A DNA stretch of 64,000 nucleotides from JAABRB01 sp963735025 (GCA_963735025.1 CAVTJG010000009.1:1488001-1552000), one strand, 5' to 3'; numbered from the stretch's first letter, positions 52,189 through 60,795 are shown. The notes: generated from the sequence alone by a model not told the origin. A program made the numbers and translations.

Positions 52189-52774
52189 AAGTGGCGGGTC
52201 GCCAGCCGGGCAGGTACATCGTCTCGAGCTCGGCAATCCGAAAACCGCATTCGCGCAGGAGCGCGGGAATGTCGCGATCGAGGTGACAGCCGCCGCTGAC
52301 TTTCTGCCATAGCGGTGTGATGCGACGCTGCCACTTGCGAACGCTCGCATCCGGCGCCAGCCCGTGCTCGACGAACAGAAGACGTCCTCCGGGCCGCAGG
52401 ACGCGCCGCATCTCCGCCAGGGCGGTCGTCGCGTCCGGGATGCTGCAGAGCGAGTAGGTCATGACGATCGAGTCGATGCTTGACGCGTCGAGGGGAATTG
52501 CCTCCGCCCCGGCCGGGAGGAACGCGACGGGAAACGGCGCGTTGCGAACCTCGTCCGACGCGAGCGCCCAGGTCTCGGGGGAGGGATCGAGCCCCCAGAG
52601 ACGCACGACCTTGCCTGCATCGTAGAAAGGGACGTTCAGCCCGGAACCGATTCCGATCTCGAGCACGTCGCCCGACGCGGACGGAATCACCTTCGCGCGC
52701 TGCCGCATGAACGGCTTCAGGCCGCACGCGAGATTGATCAGTTGCGGCAGCGCGTATCTTGAATAGAGGCTCAA
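52163..52774 (-). CDS. Class I SAM-dependent methyltransferase (UbiE-like)
   Basis: A 203-aa methyltransferase. Motif I is VLEIGIGSGLNVPFYDAG, followed by LWGLDPSPETWALA, SIVMTYSLCSIPD and EMRRVLRPGGRLLFVEHG. The N-terminus SLYSRYALPQLINLACG is typical for the family, supporting the TTG start at 52774, which is preceded by GAAGGG. It is convergent with the acyl-CoA ligase gene, overlapping 26 bp. The acceptor is unknown. Confidence 0.88.
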   Translation of the reverse strand: MSLYSRYALPQLINLACGLKPFMRQRAKVIPSASGDVLEIGIGSGLNVPFYDAGKVVRLWGLDPSPETWALASDEVRNAPFPVAFLPAGAEAIPLDASSIDSIVMTYSLCSIPDATTALAEMRRVLRPGGRLLFVEHGLAPDASVRKWQRRITPLWQKVSGGCHLDRDIPALLRECGFRIAELETMYLPGWRPATFNYWGAAE

Positions 52775-52802
52775 CGTACCCTTCGGGACACTTGTGGTTC
52801 AG

Positions 52803-52910
52803 TGTCATCCCCGCGCAAGCGGGGACAAGCGGGGACAAGCGGGGACAAGCGGGGATCCAGTGTGCAGTCGAGCATGGCAGGACTGGATACCCGCTTGCGC
52901 GGGAAGGACG
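52803..52910. repeat. REP-like element, copy 3, with 10-bp tandem expansion
   Basis: The left hairpin GTCATCCCCGCGCAAGCGGGGA is followed by further copies of the 10-bp unit AAGCGGGGAC (about four in total), then ATCCAG and a second hairpin (TACCCGCTTGCGCGGGA). It is related to the copies at 23233 and 29853. It separates the methyltransferase from the upstream gentisate dioxygenase-type gene, both on the minus strand. Confidence 0.85.
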
Positions 52911-52918
52911 GCGGCCGC

Positions 52919-53959
52919 TTACGCTTCCTCGCGCCAGAGATCGAGCGCCTGCTGCACCGGGCGGTCCGAAAAGCTGAAGAGCACGGATTCGGCGTCGGCG
53001 TGCAGCGAGTATGCCCGCCAGCTCGGCATGACGAAGACGTCTTTCGGCTCGAAGTGCAGCGTCTCGTCGCCGAACGTGACACGGCCCTTGCCTTCGACGA
53101 CCGCGAACACGGTCGAGTCGGTGGAGCGGTAGCTCTTGCCGGAGAAGCCTTTGGGCAGCAGCTGCATGAACGTCCCGATCGTCGGCATGGCCCATCCCCC
53201 GGTGGCCGGATTCGCGTAGCGCAGCTTGTGGCCGTGCGCCGGATGGGGCGCCTCGCATTTCGCAAGGCTGGCGAGCGCCTCGCGCGAGCGCGCGTAGGGA
53301 TACGACCATAGCGGCGAAGTGCGGCTGGTGGTCTTGTGGTCGAGCGGCAGCATGGTCGAGCCGTAGCGCGCAATCGATTCGCCTTCGGTTCGCGAAGTCT
53401 GCTGCGATTCAGCGGAGTAGCGCTCCAGGAACTGTGCGTCGAGAATTTCCACGATCGGTACGTCGAGGCCGTCCAGCCAGATCACCGGCTCCTTGCCGGG
53501 ATTTCCGTGGTCGTGCCAGGTCCACGACGGCGTGATGATGAAATCGCCCGGACTCATCGTCACGCGCTCGCCCTCGACCGCGGTATATGCGCCGTTGCCC
53601 TCCATCACGAATCGCAGCGCCGACTGGGAATGGCGGTGAGCGGGCGCGATTTCACCGGGCAGGATGAGCTGCAGGCCGGCGTACAGGGTGTGGGTGATGC
53701 GGGATTCGCCGCGCAGTCCCGGGTTTTCCAGCACCAGCACGCGCCGCTCGGCTTCCTTGGCGGTGATGAGATCGCCTGCTTCCATGACCCAGGGATGAAG
53801 TTCGCGCCATTTGAAGATCGCCGGAACGCACGGTGTCTTGGGCAATGGCGGGATCAGCGCGTGAAGAACCTCCCAGAGCGGCGTGACGCTCGCCTGGCCG
53901 ATCTTCTCGTAGAACGACTGGCGCTCGGACTGGTTGGACGGCTTCGGAACGGCAGACAT
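52919..53959 (-). CDS. Gentisate 1,2-dioxygenase-family bicupin
   Basis: A 346-aa bicupin that probably cleaves the ring of gentisate (2,5-dihydroxybenzoate) or a close analogue to maleylpyruvate. The N-terminal cupin keeps the iron ligands in PAHRHSQSALRFVMEG and the downstream His in PSWTWHDHGN. The C-terminal cupin (FSGKSYRSTDSTVFAVVEGKG) has lost the metal His pair, as expected for the family. GAGGAGGCGCC precedes the ATG at 53959. No maleylpyruvate isomerase or fumarylpyruvate hydrolase is adjacent, so the pathway must be completed elsewhere. A 152-bp gap upstream shows nothing distinctive. Confidence 0.9.
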   Translation of the reverse strand: MSAVPKPSNQSERQSFYEKIGQASVTPLWEVLHALIPPLPKTPCVPAIFKWRELHPWVMEAGDLITAKEAERRVLVLENPGLRGESRITHTLYAGLQLILPGEIAPAHRHSQSALRFVMEGNGAYTAVEGERVTMSPGDFIITPSWTWHDHGNPGKEPVIWLDGLDVPIVEILDAQFLERYSAESQQTSRTEGESIARYGSTMLPLDHKTTSRTSPLWSYPYARSREALASLAKCEAPHPAHGHKLRYANPATGGWAMPTIGTFMQLLPKGFSGKSYRSTDSTVFAVVEGKGRVTFGDETLHFEPKDVFVMPSWRAYSLHADAESVLFSFSDRPVQQALDLWREEA

Positions 53960-54111
53960 GGCGCCTCCTCGCGATACTGTTACTGTCGATGTGCTGTCAG
54001 TGTGCAGCCGAGCGGCCGCGCATGCGCGCGGCCACCGATGCAGGTAATTTACGCCAGACCAGGACCGCCGTCTAATCGACGCGATGCGCGAGTCGTGCCG
54101 CGCGGGCCCGG

Positions 54112-54525
54112 TCAGGTGACATATTCCGCGACGGCAGCTCGCAGGTCCGCCGGAATCGGGATCGGCCGGCCATCATCGAGCGAGATGAAGCAGATCGTCT
54201 GCCGGATCAGGAGATGCTCCACGCCGTCTTTCTTGCCGCTGTAGGCAAGATCGAGGGAGGCATTGCCCATCCGTGTCACGCGCAGTTCGTAGCGCAGCGT
54301 CTCGCCCATGCGGTAGGGCTTCCTGAAATCACATTCGATGTGCACGGACGGCGTCCCGATGCGACGGACCGTGAGCAGCTCCGCGTGGTCGTGACCGAGA
54401 CCGTAGGTGAACCAGTCCTCCATGGCGGCGTGCGCCATGTCGAAGAATCTCGGGAAATAGACGATGCCCGCCGGATCGCAGTGCGAGAACCGAACCGGCT
54501 GGTCGTGCTGAAAAACTTTGCCCAT
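54112..54525 (-). CDS. 4-hydroxybenzoyl-CoA thioesterase-family protein
   Basis: A 137-aa hotdog-fold thioesterase. The hallmark VRFSHCDPAGIVYFPRFFDMAH holds the catalytic Asp of 4HBT-type enzymes; later segments (HIECDFRKPYRMGETLRYELRVTRMG) fit the fold. It would hydrolyse an aromatic or short acyl-CoA. The ATG at 54525 is used; a TTG at 54531 is possible. With the bicupin dioxygenase downstream on the same strand, a route from an aroyl-CoA to gentisate is conceivable. Confidence 0.9.
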   Translation of the reverse strand: MGKVFQHDQPVRFSHCDPAGIVYFPRFFDMAHAAMEDWFTYGLGHDHAELLTVRRIGTPSVHIECDFRKPYRMGETLRYELRVTRMGNASLDLAYSGKKDGVEHLLIRQTICFISLDDGRPIPIPADLRAAVAEYVT

Positions 54526-54586
54526 GGTCAAGTGACGAGGAGTGGTGGATGCGGAGCGAGACCGAACTATTGGAGGGTCACGAACA

Positions 54587-54718
54587 GGAGGAAACCGGCT
54601 GGTTTCCTCCCGTTACCCTCCTTCCCGCTGAGAGTAAACCATCGCAGAGACATTGTTACCCGCCGGGAAGGACACGGAATCGGGATGATAGGTTTTTCCC
54701 CTCCTTATCAAGGAGGGG
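54587..54718. other. Two strong inverted repeats between iorB and the thioesterase gene
   Basis: The first is a perfect 10-bp stem, GGAGGAAACC (54587-54596), GGCT loop, GGTTTCCTCC (54601-54610). The second is CCCCTCCTT (54698-54706), ATC loop, AAGGAGGGG (54710-54718). For the minus strand both lie after the iorB stop, but neither is followed by a U-tract; T residues precede the second on the plus strand. The second, with its GGTGGACGCGAAGCG flank, looks like a dispersed repeat. No gene is seen in this 233-bp gap. Confidence 0.6.
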
Positions 54719-54758
54719 TGGACGCGAAGCGGACGGGGTGGTTCAAGATATCGCAATT

Positions 54759-56354
54759 CTACTTGCCGGTTGCCGCCTTCATCCACACCACGGGTTTCGC
54801 CTTTCCGATCTCCTGGGTGAGCGCCGAGCCCTCGGCATCCGCGAGCGCGGCGAGACGCGCCTTGCGAATCGCAGCGATGCGCTCGGCATCCGTTAGCTGC
54901 GGTTCGCCCTCGACTACGGTCGACATGATCCGCTCGAAATTGCCCCAGCCACGCTGATGGGTGTCGCCGTATCCCTTCACCAGCCGCGCGCACTGCGCGA
55001 CCTCGAACGCGAGCGCCGGGTCGCGCGCCGCGACCTTCTCGACGGCGGCGAGCCAGCTTTCGATGCGTGATTGCTCCTCTGCGTAACGGGAGGTCATGCG
55101 GCGCAACGGCTTGAGCCACGCCATCTTGCGCAGGAGCACGAAGCCGAAGACGGTCGACGTCTTGAGGTGAATCCCGACGTTCAGCGATTTGCCGCGCCGC
55201 TCGGACCACGCGCGTAGGGGGCGCGCGAGCGAGTGCGGCAGGACGTCGCAGATCTCGTTGATGCCAGGCTTGAGATACTCGATGATCACCACTGGCTCGT
55301 CGGGCTTTGCGCCGACTTCCGCGCGGACGCGCTCGAAGCGTGCGCGACGGGTCTTGAGGTCGGCGACCCGGATGATGTCCTCGTAGGTCATCCAGAGCGC
55401 GAGAAGGCGCCCGGCCTCGTTCGTGAGAGGGTAGCCGGACGCCGCGCCACCGGCTGCCTGCTCGGCGGCGAGAATCCGCGCGAGCCGATCGATATAGAGC
55501 TCGGCGTATTTCTGGTCCTGGTAGTCGCGCAGGCGTGCCTCGCCCTCTTCCACGATGCGGTGGGTTTCAGGCGGGAATGTCGCGTGCACACTCGCCTCGT
55601 GCGCCCGGCGCGAGCGAGACACGTGCGCTTCGCTACGGCCCCGCCACTGCTTTTCGTCCTTGGCGTCGGGCGCCGCGGTCGTGCCGGCGGCGTGCGCGAA
55701 ACCGGCTGCGAATCCGCGCAGACTCCCCTCCGTGCCCTTGCCCTGCTTGCGGATCGCGGCCTCGCACGCTTCGCGCGGAAATGGCAGGACACCCGCACCC
55801 GCCAGCGCGCCGAACATGACCGCGTTGATCACGGTTCCCGATTGACGCGCGAGCTCGGCCATGTCGCCCAGCACCGCCCGTTTCGCCAGCGTTTCGGCGG
55901 CCTTGCGCAGCTTGCTCTCGTCGAATCGCCCATCGCCGAGCGCGGATTTTTCGGCGACGGTGTAGACGCGATGCGTGGAGGCGATCAGCGTGGTCCGGTC
56001 AGGGCTGACATAGCCGTTCTGTATCGCGCGCCCGGCTTCGATGAATTCGGACGCGAGCATCGCATCGACGTTGCCCGGGGAAGGAGTGAGCGCGAGCACC
56101 GGCCGCCGGCCGGCGAGGCGATCGACGGTCACCGGATAGATCTCGACATAGTAAGTGGTGGCGCCGGTGCGTTGCGCGACCCCGGGAATGGAAGTGCTCT
56201 GCACCGGATAGCCGCTGGCGGTCGCCGCGTCGACGAGCCATTCGGCGAGCACGCCCCCGCCTTCCCCGCCGAGCGCCGCGACGAGAATCGTGAACGGACG
56301 GTCCGGGAGTTCGTTGCCGGCAGCGATCGTCTTTGATTCGGTTGTCGGGTTCAT
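54759..56354 (-). CDS. iorB: Indolepyruvate oxidoreductase subunit beta family (gamma domain + DUF6537-like)
   Basis: A 531-aa protein. The N-terminal third is the pyruvate-ferredoxin-oxidoreductase gamma-type domain (ILVAALGGEGGGVLAEWLVDAA, STSIPGVAQRTGATTYYVEI). The C-terminal two thirds form a DUF6537-like region (YPLTNEAGRLLALWMTYEDIIRVADLKT, RGWGNFERIM). Together with an IorA subunit it should oxidatively decarboxylate arylpyruvates to aryl-acetyl-CoA with ferredoxin. The ATG at 56354 is used; open frame further upstream is a shadow of iorA. It is last in the iorA-iorA-iorB unit and serves two alpha subunits. Confidence 0.9.
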   Translation of the reverse strand: MNPTTESKTIAAGNELPDRPFTILVAALGGEGGGVLAEWLVDAATASGYPVQSTSIPGVAQRTGATTYYVEIYPVTVDRLAGRRPVLALTPSPGNVDAMLASEFIEAGRAIQNGYVSPDRTTLIASTHRVYTVAEKSALGDGRFDESKLRKAAETLAKRAVLGDMAELARQSGTVINAVMFGALAGAGVLPFPREACEAAIRKQGKGTEGSLRGFAAGFAHAAGTTAAPDAKDEKQWRGRSEAHVSRSRRAHEASVHATFPPETHRIVEEGEARLRDYQDQKYAELYIDRLARILAAEQAAGGAASGYPLTNEAGRLLALWMTYEDIIRVADLKTRRARFERVRAEVGAKPDEPVVIIEYLKPGINEICDVLPHSLARPLRAWSERRGKSLNVGIHLKTSTVFGFVLLRKMAWLKPLRRMTSRYAEEQSRIESWLAAVEKVAARDPALAFEVAQCARLVKGYGDTHQRGWGNFERIMSTVVEGEPQLTDAERIAAIRKARLAALADAEGSALTQEIGKAKPVVWMKAATGK

Positions 56355-56374
56355 TTCGTTTCGCTTTTTACGGT

Positions 56375-56740
56375 TCAGGCCGGCTGTAGCCAGCCGATGA
56401 CGGTGTTGCGAACCCGCGCGATGAAGCGGTCCCAGGCACTCGGGTTCTGGATGATGCGCGCCTTGAAGAACGACGGGCACAGCACGGCGGCGTGCGCGAC
56501 CTCGCCGCACAGCCCGCAGCCCACGCAGCCATTGTTCACGTGGGCCACCGGATCGGTCTTCAGCGGGTCGGTGCTGGGCTTGACGGTGAGAGACGGACAG
56601 CCCGACAGGCGCACGCAGGAGTGATCGCCGGTGCACACGTCCTCGTCGACGCCGAAGCGCTCGCGCACCACGCGCTCACCGCGCTTGAGCTGCGCGGCAA
56701 CGAGCGGGCGCAGCCGCCGCTGGCGCTCGAGCTGGCACTC
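56375..56740 (-). repeat. 366-bp near-identical 3' segment of iorA copy 1
   Basis: This segment matches 58534-58899 with only six differences that I can count, all synonymous. It covers the ferredoxin domain and the stop codon. Identity stops abruptly upstream at 56741, where the two genes diverge. Confidence 0.95.
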
Positions 56741-58522
56741 ACCTTCGGCGATCACCACCTTCAGCCCCTGGTAGGTCGTCGTCAACGCGTCGCGCAGCGT
56801 CTTCGCGACGTCTCCGACCCGGTAGTTGTTGACCGTGCGGAGCCAGCCGACGCCCATGCCGGTGAGGGTCTTCTCGATGTGGTGGTCGCCATGCGCGGCG
56901 CTCTTCCCGGCCATTTCGTGCCGCAGTGCTTCCGGCGGCGTCGACAGCAGGTCCTGGGTCCCGGTTGCCGAGGAGTAGCCGTTCTTCATGATCACGAGCA
57001 CGCCGTCGCCCTTGTTGAGCAGCGTGGACGTCACGCCGGAGAGCAGGCCGTTGTGCCAGAAGCCGCCGTCGCCCATGATGGCGACCGGCCGGCGCGACAT
57101 CAGGTTCTTGACCCCCGCCGCGCTTGCGAGGCTCATGCCGTAGCCGAGAATCGAGTTTCCGAACGAGAAGGGTGCGAACGTCGCAAAGGCGTGGCAGCCG
57201 ATGTCTCCCGCGACGTGCACCTTTCCGACCTCGCGCTCGGCGAGCTTCAGCGCCGCGAAGACCGGGCGCTCGGGACACCCGACGCAGAACGTGGGCGGAC
57301 GCGCCGGTAGTGGATCGCCGAGCGCGGCGTTTGCATCGCGGCGCAATTCGTCGACGCGCGCGAGCCACGCCGCGCCGCCTTCCACGCCCGTGCCTTGGGC
57401 ATGGGCGCGCAGAAAGCCGACCAGGCCGCGCAGGATGACCTCCACGTTGTACTCGCCGGTCATGGCGAGCAGATCCTTGCCGTGCAGCTTCACCTGCAGG
57501 TCGGCCCGGCGCAGGAGCGTCGCGATCTCCTGCTCGATGTACTCGGGCTGACCCTCTTCGAGCACGAGAACCGCACGCTTGCCGGCGCAGAACTGCGTGA
57601 TCTCGTCGGGGACGATGGGGTGCACGACGTTGAGGCAGAAAGTCGGAATCTGGAGCTCGCCGAACGTGTCCGCGAGGCCGAGCGTCTGCAACGCGCGCAC
57701 CAGGTTGTTGTACAGACCGCCCTGGACGATGAGGCCGAGCTCGCCCTGGGCCGGACCGAACGACTCGTTCATGCCGTGCTCGACGATGAATCGTCGCGCG
57801 GCCGGCAATCGCACTTCGACCTTCAGCTTCTCCTGCCGGAAAATGGCGGGAGGGTGCGCGAGCCTGTCGTACTCGAATACGGGCGGGCCAGCGAGAAGAT
57901 TGCGCGTCGAGATCGCCGGGGCGACGTTGTCGCTCGCGGCGAATTCGCCCCGCACGTGGCATGCCCGAATGCGCAATTCCATCATCGCCGGCGTGTTCGA
58001 CGCCTCCGAGAGCGCAAAGCCTTCCTCGACCATGCGGACGATGCTCGGCAGGCTCGGTCGCGGATCGAGCAGGATCATCGACGACTTCAGGGCGTATGCG
58101 TGGCTGCGCTCCTGGATGACGCTCGCGCCCTCACCGTAATCCTCGCCGAGCACGATGAGCGCGCCACCCATCACGCCTGCCGAGGACAGGTTCGATAGCG
58201 CATCGGCTGCGACATTGGTGCCGACGATCGATTTCCAGGTGACCGCGCCGCGTACCGGGTAATTGATCGAAGCCGCAAGCATCGCGGCCGCGGATGCCTC
58301 GTTCGAGCAGGATTCGACGTGCACGCCGAGCTCGCTCATGTACTCGCGCGCCTGGACCATCACGTCGAGGAGATGCGAGACGGGCGCGCCCTGATACCCA
58401 CCGACATACCCGACGCCGGATTGCAGCAGCGCCTTCGTCACGGCGAGGATGCCCTCGCCGCGGAACGTGTCGCCGGCGCCGAGGCGCAGGGATTTTATTT
58501 CTTCGCGGAAGGAAATTTCCAT
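56375..58522 (-). CDS. iorA: Indolepyruvate ferredoxin oxidoreductase subunit alpha, copy 1
   Basis: A 715-aa TPP enzyme subunit. It begins EEIKSLRLGAGDTFRGEGILAVTKALLQSGVGYVGGYQGAP. The TPP-binding half has FCVGCPERPVF and the GDGGFWHNGL...NGYSSATG motif (Mg/TPP). The C-terminus is a 2[4Fe-4S] ferredoxin domain (VCTGDHSCVRLSGCP and NNGCVGCGLCGEVAHAAVLCP). The last ~120 residues are identical to the second copy, while the rest is clearly diverged. It lies 11 bp after that copy and 20 bp before iorB, so all three are one operon. Confidence 0.93.
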   Translation of the reverse strand: MEISFREEIKSLRLGAGDTFRGEGILAVTKALLQSGVGYVGGYQGAPVSHLLDVMVQAREYMSELGVHVESCSNEASAAAMLAASINYPVRGAVTWKSIVGTNVAADALSNLSSAGVMGGALIVLGEDYGEGASVIQERSHAYALKSSMILLDPRPSLPSIVRMVEEGFALSEASNTPAMMELRIRACHVRGEFAASDNVAPAISTRNLLAGPPVFEYDRLAHPPAIFRQEKLKVEVRLPAARRFIVEHGMNESFGPAQGELGLIVQGGLYNNLVRALQTLGLADTFGELQIPTFCLNVVHPIVPDEITQFCAGKRAVLVLEEGQPEYIEQEIATLLRRADLQVKLHGKDLLAMTGEYNVEVILRGLVGFLRAHAQGTGVEGGAAWLARVDELRRDANAALGDPLPARPPTFCVGCPERPVFAALKLAEREVGKVHVAGDIGCHAFATFAPFSFGNSILGYGMSLASAAGVKNLMSRRPVAIMGDGGFWHNGLLSGVTSTLLNKGDGVLVIMKNGYSSATGTQDLLSTPPEALRHEMAGKSAAHGDHHIEKTLTGMGVGWLRTVNNYRVGDVAKTLRDALTTTYQGLKVVIAEGECQLERQRRLRPLVAAQLKRGERVVRERFGVDEDVCTGDHSCVRLSGCPSLTVKPSTDPLKTDPVAHVNNGCVGCGLCGEVAHAAVLCPSFFKARIIQNPSAWDRFIARVRNTVIGWLQPA

Positions 58523-58533
58523 GGAGAAAATCC

Positions 58534-58899
58534 TCAGGCCGGCTGGAGCCAGCCGATGACGGTGTTGCGAACCCGCGCGATGAAGCGGTCCCAGGCACTC
58601 GGGTTCTGGATGATGCGCGCCTTGAAGAACGACGGGCACAGCACGGCGGCATGCGCGACCTCGCCGCACAGCCCGCAGCCCACGCAGCCGTTGTTCACAT
58701 GGGCCACCGGATCGGTCTTGAGCGGATCGGTGCTGGGCTTGACGGTGAGAGACGGACAGCCCGACAGGCGCACGCAGGAGTGATCGCCGGTGCACACGTC
58801 CTCGTCGACGCCGAAGCGCTCGCGCACCACGCGCTCACCGCGCTTGAGCTGCGCGGCAACGAGCGGGCGCAGCCGCCGCTGGCGCTCGAGCTGGCACTC
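58534..58899 (-). repeat. 366-bp near-identical 3' segment of iorA copy 2
   Basis: Partner of 56375-56740 in direct orientation, 2159 bp apart. The sharp boundary at the end of the block is typical of gene conversion or a recent domain-sized recombination. Confidence 0.95.
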
Positions 58900-60657
58900 G
58901 GCATCGGCCACGATCACCTTGAGCCCCTTGTAGCCGGTGGTCATCGCCTCTTCGAGCACCCGCATCATCCGGTCGACGCGGTAGGTGTAGACGTTTTTCA
59001 TCCAGCGCACGCCGAGCCCCTTCAGGGTGCGCTCGATGGACATGTCCCGCGACTTTCCGGCACCCTGATGCGGCGACGAGGGAATGTTCTGCGTGCCCGT
59101 CGCCGAGCTGTAGCCGTTCTTCATGATCACCAGGATGCCGTCGTCCTGGTTGAACACCGCGTTCGCGACGCCCGACGTGAGGCCGTTGTGCCAGAAGCCG
59201 CCGTCGCCCATGATGGTCACGGTGCGCTTGTCGAACATCGGCGCGACCGCCGAGTTCGACGCGAGGCCCAGCCCGTAGCCAAGCACGGTGTGCCCCATGT
59301 TGAAAGGGGGAAGCGTGGAAAACGTGTGGCAGCCGATGTCGGCGGACACGTGAATCTTGCCGTGCGTGCGCTCGACGAGCTTCATCGCGGAGAAGACCGG
59401 TCGCTCGGGGCATCCGACGCAGAAGCCTGGCGGGCGGGCCGGGACGGGCGCGCCGAAAATCTCTAAGGCTTTTCGTTTCGGTGCGGTCAGCGATTCAAGC
59501 CTGCGTTGCGCATCGGCCGTTTCGACGCCGCGTGGATTGGCCGCTTCGATCCATCGCGCGACACCGATGAGCACCGTCTCGCCCGTGTATTCGCCGGCCA
59601 TGGGCAGCACGTCCTTGCCGTGCACGCGGGTCTGCAGGTCGGCGCGCCGCAGGACCGCGTGGAGCGCGTCCTCGAGATAGGCCGGCTGGCCTTCCTCGAC
59701 CATCAGCACGGCACGCTTGCTCGCGCAGAATCGCGTGACCTCCTCCGGAATGAGCGGATAGGTGACGTTCAGGCAGTAGATCGGGATGCGCGCCTCGCCC
59801 AGCGCGTTTGCCAGGCCGAGCTGCTGCAGGGCGCGGACCACGACGTTGTACATGCCGCCCTGGCAGATGATGCCGACGTCGTCCGCGCTTCCTTCGAACA
59901 TTTCATTCAGCGCATGCTCGGCGATGTACTTCACGGCGGCCGGCCAGCGCACCTCGACCTTGTGCTTTTCCTGGGCGTAGGTCGAAGGCGGCAGGGCGAT
60001 GCGGCCGAAATCGAACACCGGTGCCGAGAGCAAGTGCCGCCGCGACACGGCCGGGGCCACGTTCGCCTTCGTCGAAAAGACGCCGTGGACGTGGCAGGCC
60101 CGGATGCGCAGCTCGAGCAGCACCGGCGTGCTCGACGCCTCGGAGAGCGCGAAACCCTCCTCGACCATGCGTGTGATCGTCGGCAGGTTGGGGCGCGGGT
60201 CGAGCAGCCACATCTGCGACTTCATCGCGAAAGCGTGACTGCGTTCCTGGATGATCGACGCGCCCTCGCCGTAGTCCTCGCCGAGCACGATCAGCGCGCC
60301 GCCGGTCACGCCCACCGAGGCGAGGTTCGAGAGCGCGTCCGATGCGACGTTGGTCCCGACCGTCGACTTGAACGTGACCGCGCCCCGTATCGGGTAGTTG
60401 ATCGATGCGCCGAGCATCGCCGCGGCGCCCGCCTCGGACGCGTTGGTCTCGATGTGGATGCCGAGCTCGTCCATGATGTCGCGCGCGTCGTTCAGCACGT
60501 CCATCATGTGCGACACGGGCGCGCCCTGGTAGCCGCCGACGTAGGCGACGCCCGACTGCAGGAGCGCCTTGGTCACCGCGAGGATGCCTTCGCCGTGGAA
60601 GGTGTCGCCGTCGCCGAGCTTGAGCAGCTCTACTTCCTTCTCGAAGCTGCGTTCCAT
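58534..60657 (-). CDS. iorA: Indolepyruvate ferredoxin oxidoreductase subunit alpha, copy 2
   Basis: A 707-aa paralogue of the adjacent iorA. The same order is seen: KLGDGDTFHGEGILAVTKALLQSG at the N-terminus, FCVGCPERPVF, GDGGFWHNGLTSG with NGYSSATGTQ, then the ferredoxin domain. The substrate-side regions differ from copy 1, suggesting different aryl- or 2-oxo-acid preference with a shared IorB. The ATG at 60657 is preceded by GAGGA; a TTG at 60663 is also in frame. It is first in the operon, with a good sigma70 promoter upstream and a divergent LysR gene. Confidence 0.93.
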   Translation of the reverse strand: MERSFEKEVELLKLGDGDTFHGEGILAVTKALLQSGVAYVGGYQGAPVSHMMDVLNDARDIMDELGIHIETNASEAGAAAMLGASINYPIRGAVTFKSTVGTNVASDALSNLASVGVTGGALIVLGEDYGEGASIIQERSHAFAMKSQMWLLDPRPNLPTITRMVEEGFALSEASSTPVLLELRIRACHVHGVFSTKANVAPAVSRRHLLSAPVFDFGRIALPPSTYAQEKHKVEVRWPAAVKYIAEHALNEMFEGSADDVGIICQGGMYNVVVRALQQLGLANALGEARIPIYCLNVTYPLIPEEVTRFCASKRAVLMVEEGQPAYLEDALHAVLRRADLQTRVHGKDVLPMAGEYTGETVLIGVARWIEAANPRGVETADAQRRLESLTAPKRKALEIFGAPVPARPPGFCVGCPERPVFSAMKLVERTHGKIHVSADIGCHTFSTLPPFNMGHTVLGYGLGLASNSAVAPMFDKRTVTIMGDGGFWHNGLTSGVANAVFNQDDGILVIMKNGYSSATGTQNIPSSPHQGAGKSRDMSIERTLKGLGVRWMKNVYTYRVDRMMRVLEEAMTTGYKGLKVIVADAECQLERQRRLRPLVAAQLKRGERVVRERFGVDEDVCTGDHSCVRLSGCPSLTVKPSTDPLKTDPVAHVNNGCVGCGLCGEVAHAAVLCPSFFKARIIQNPSAWDRFIARVRNTVIGWLQPA

Positions 60658-60795
60658 GGTCAATCCTCGCGGCGGGGAAACCTATCGAGATTAGGCCTGG
60701 CCCTTGCATGTGTCAAATTGATGGCGGACATGCTATTAATTCACGTTGCGAATGCTCTCCCGCACTACTAGGGGGCCCGGTAGGCCAGCCGCCGC
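60658..60795. promoter_or_regulatory. Divergent iorA/LysR promoter region
   Basis: On the minus strand, a consensus TTGACA (forward 60711-60716) and TAATCT (forward 60688-60693) are 17 bp apart and point to iorA. A dyad, GCATGT (60706-60711) and ACATGC (60728-60733), overlaps the -35 box and could bind the divergent LysR-type regulator. No clear promoter for the LysR gene was identified. Confidence 0.55.

Noticed and set aside
54698..54718. Intrinsic terminator for iorB
   Set aside because: The hairpin is followed by A residues, not U, on the minus strand; listed only as an inverted repeat.
54759..56636. Longer N-terminus for iorB (and likewise for iorA at 56375-58795)
   Set aside because: The extra N-terminal residues are an out-of-frame reading of the duplicated ferredoxin segment of the upstream iorA gene; clear starts exist at 56354 and 58522.
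60695..60715. Sigma54 promoter (TGGCCC-TTGCAT)
   Set aside because: The spacing between GG and GC is too short for a -24/-12 promoter.
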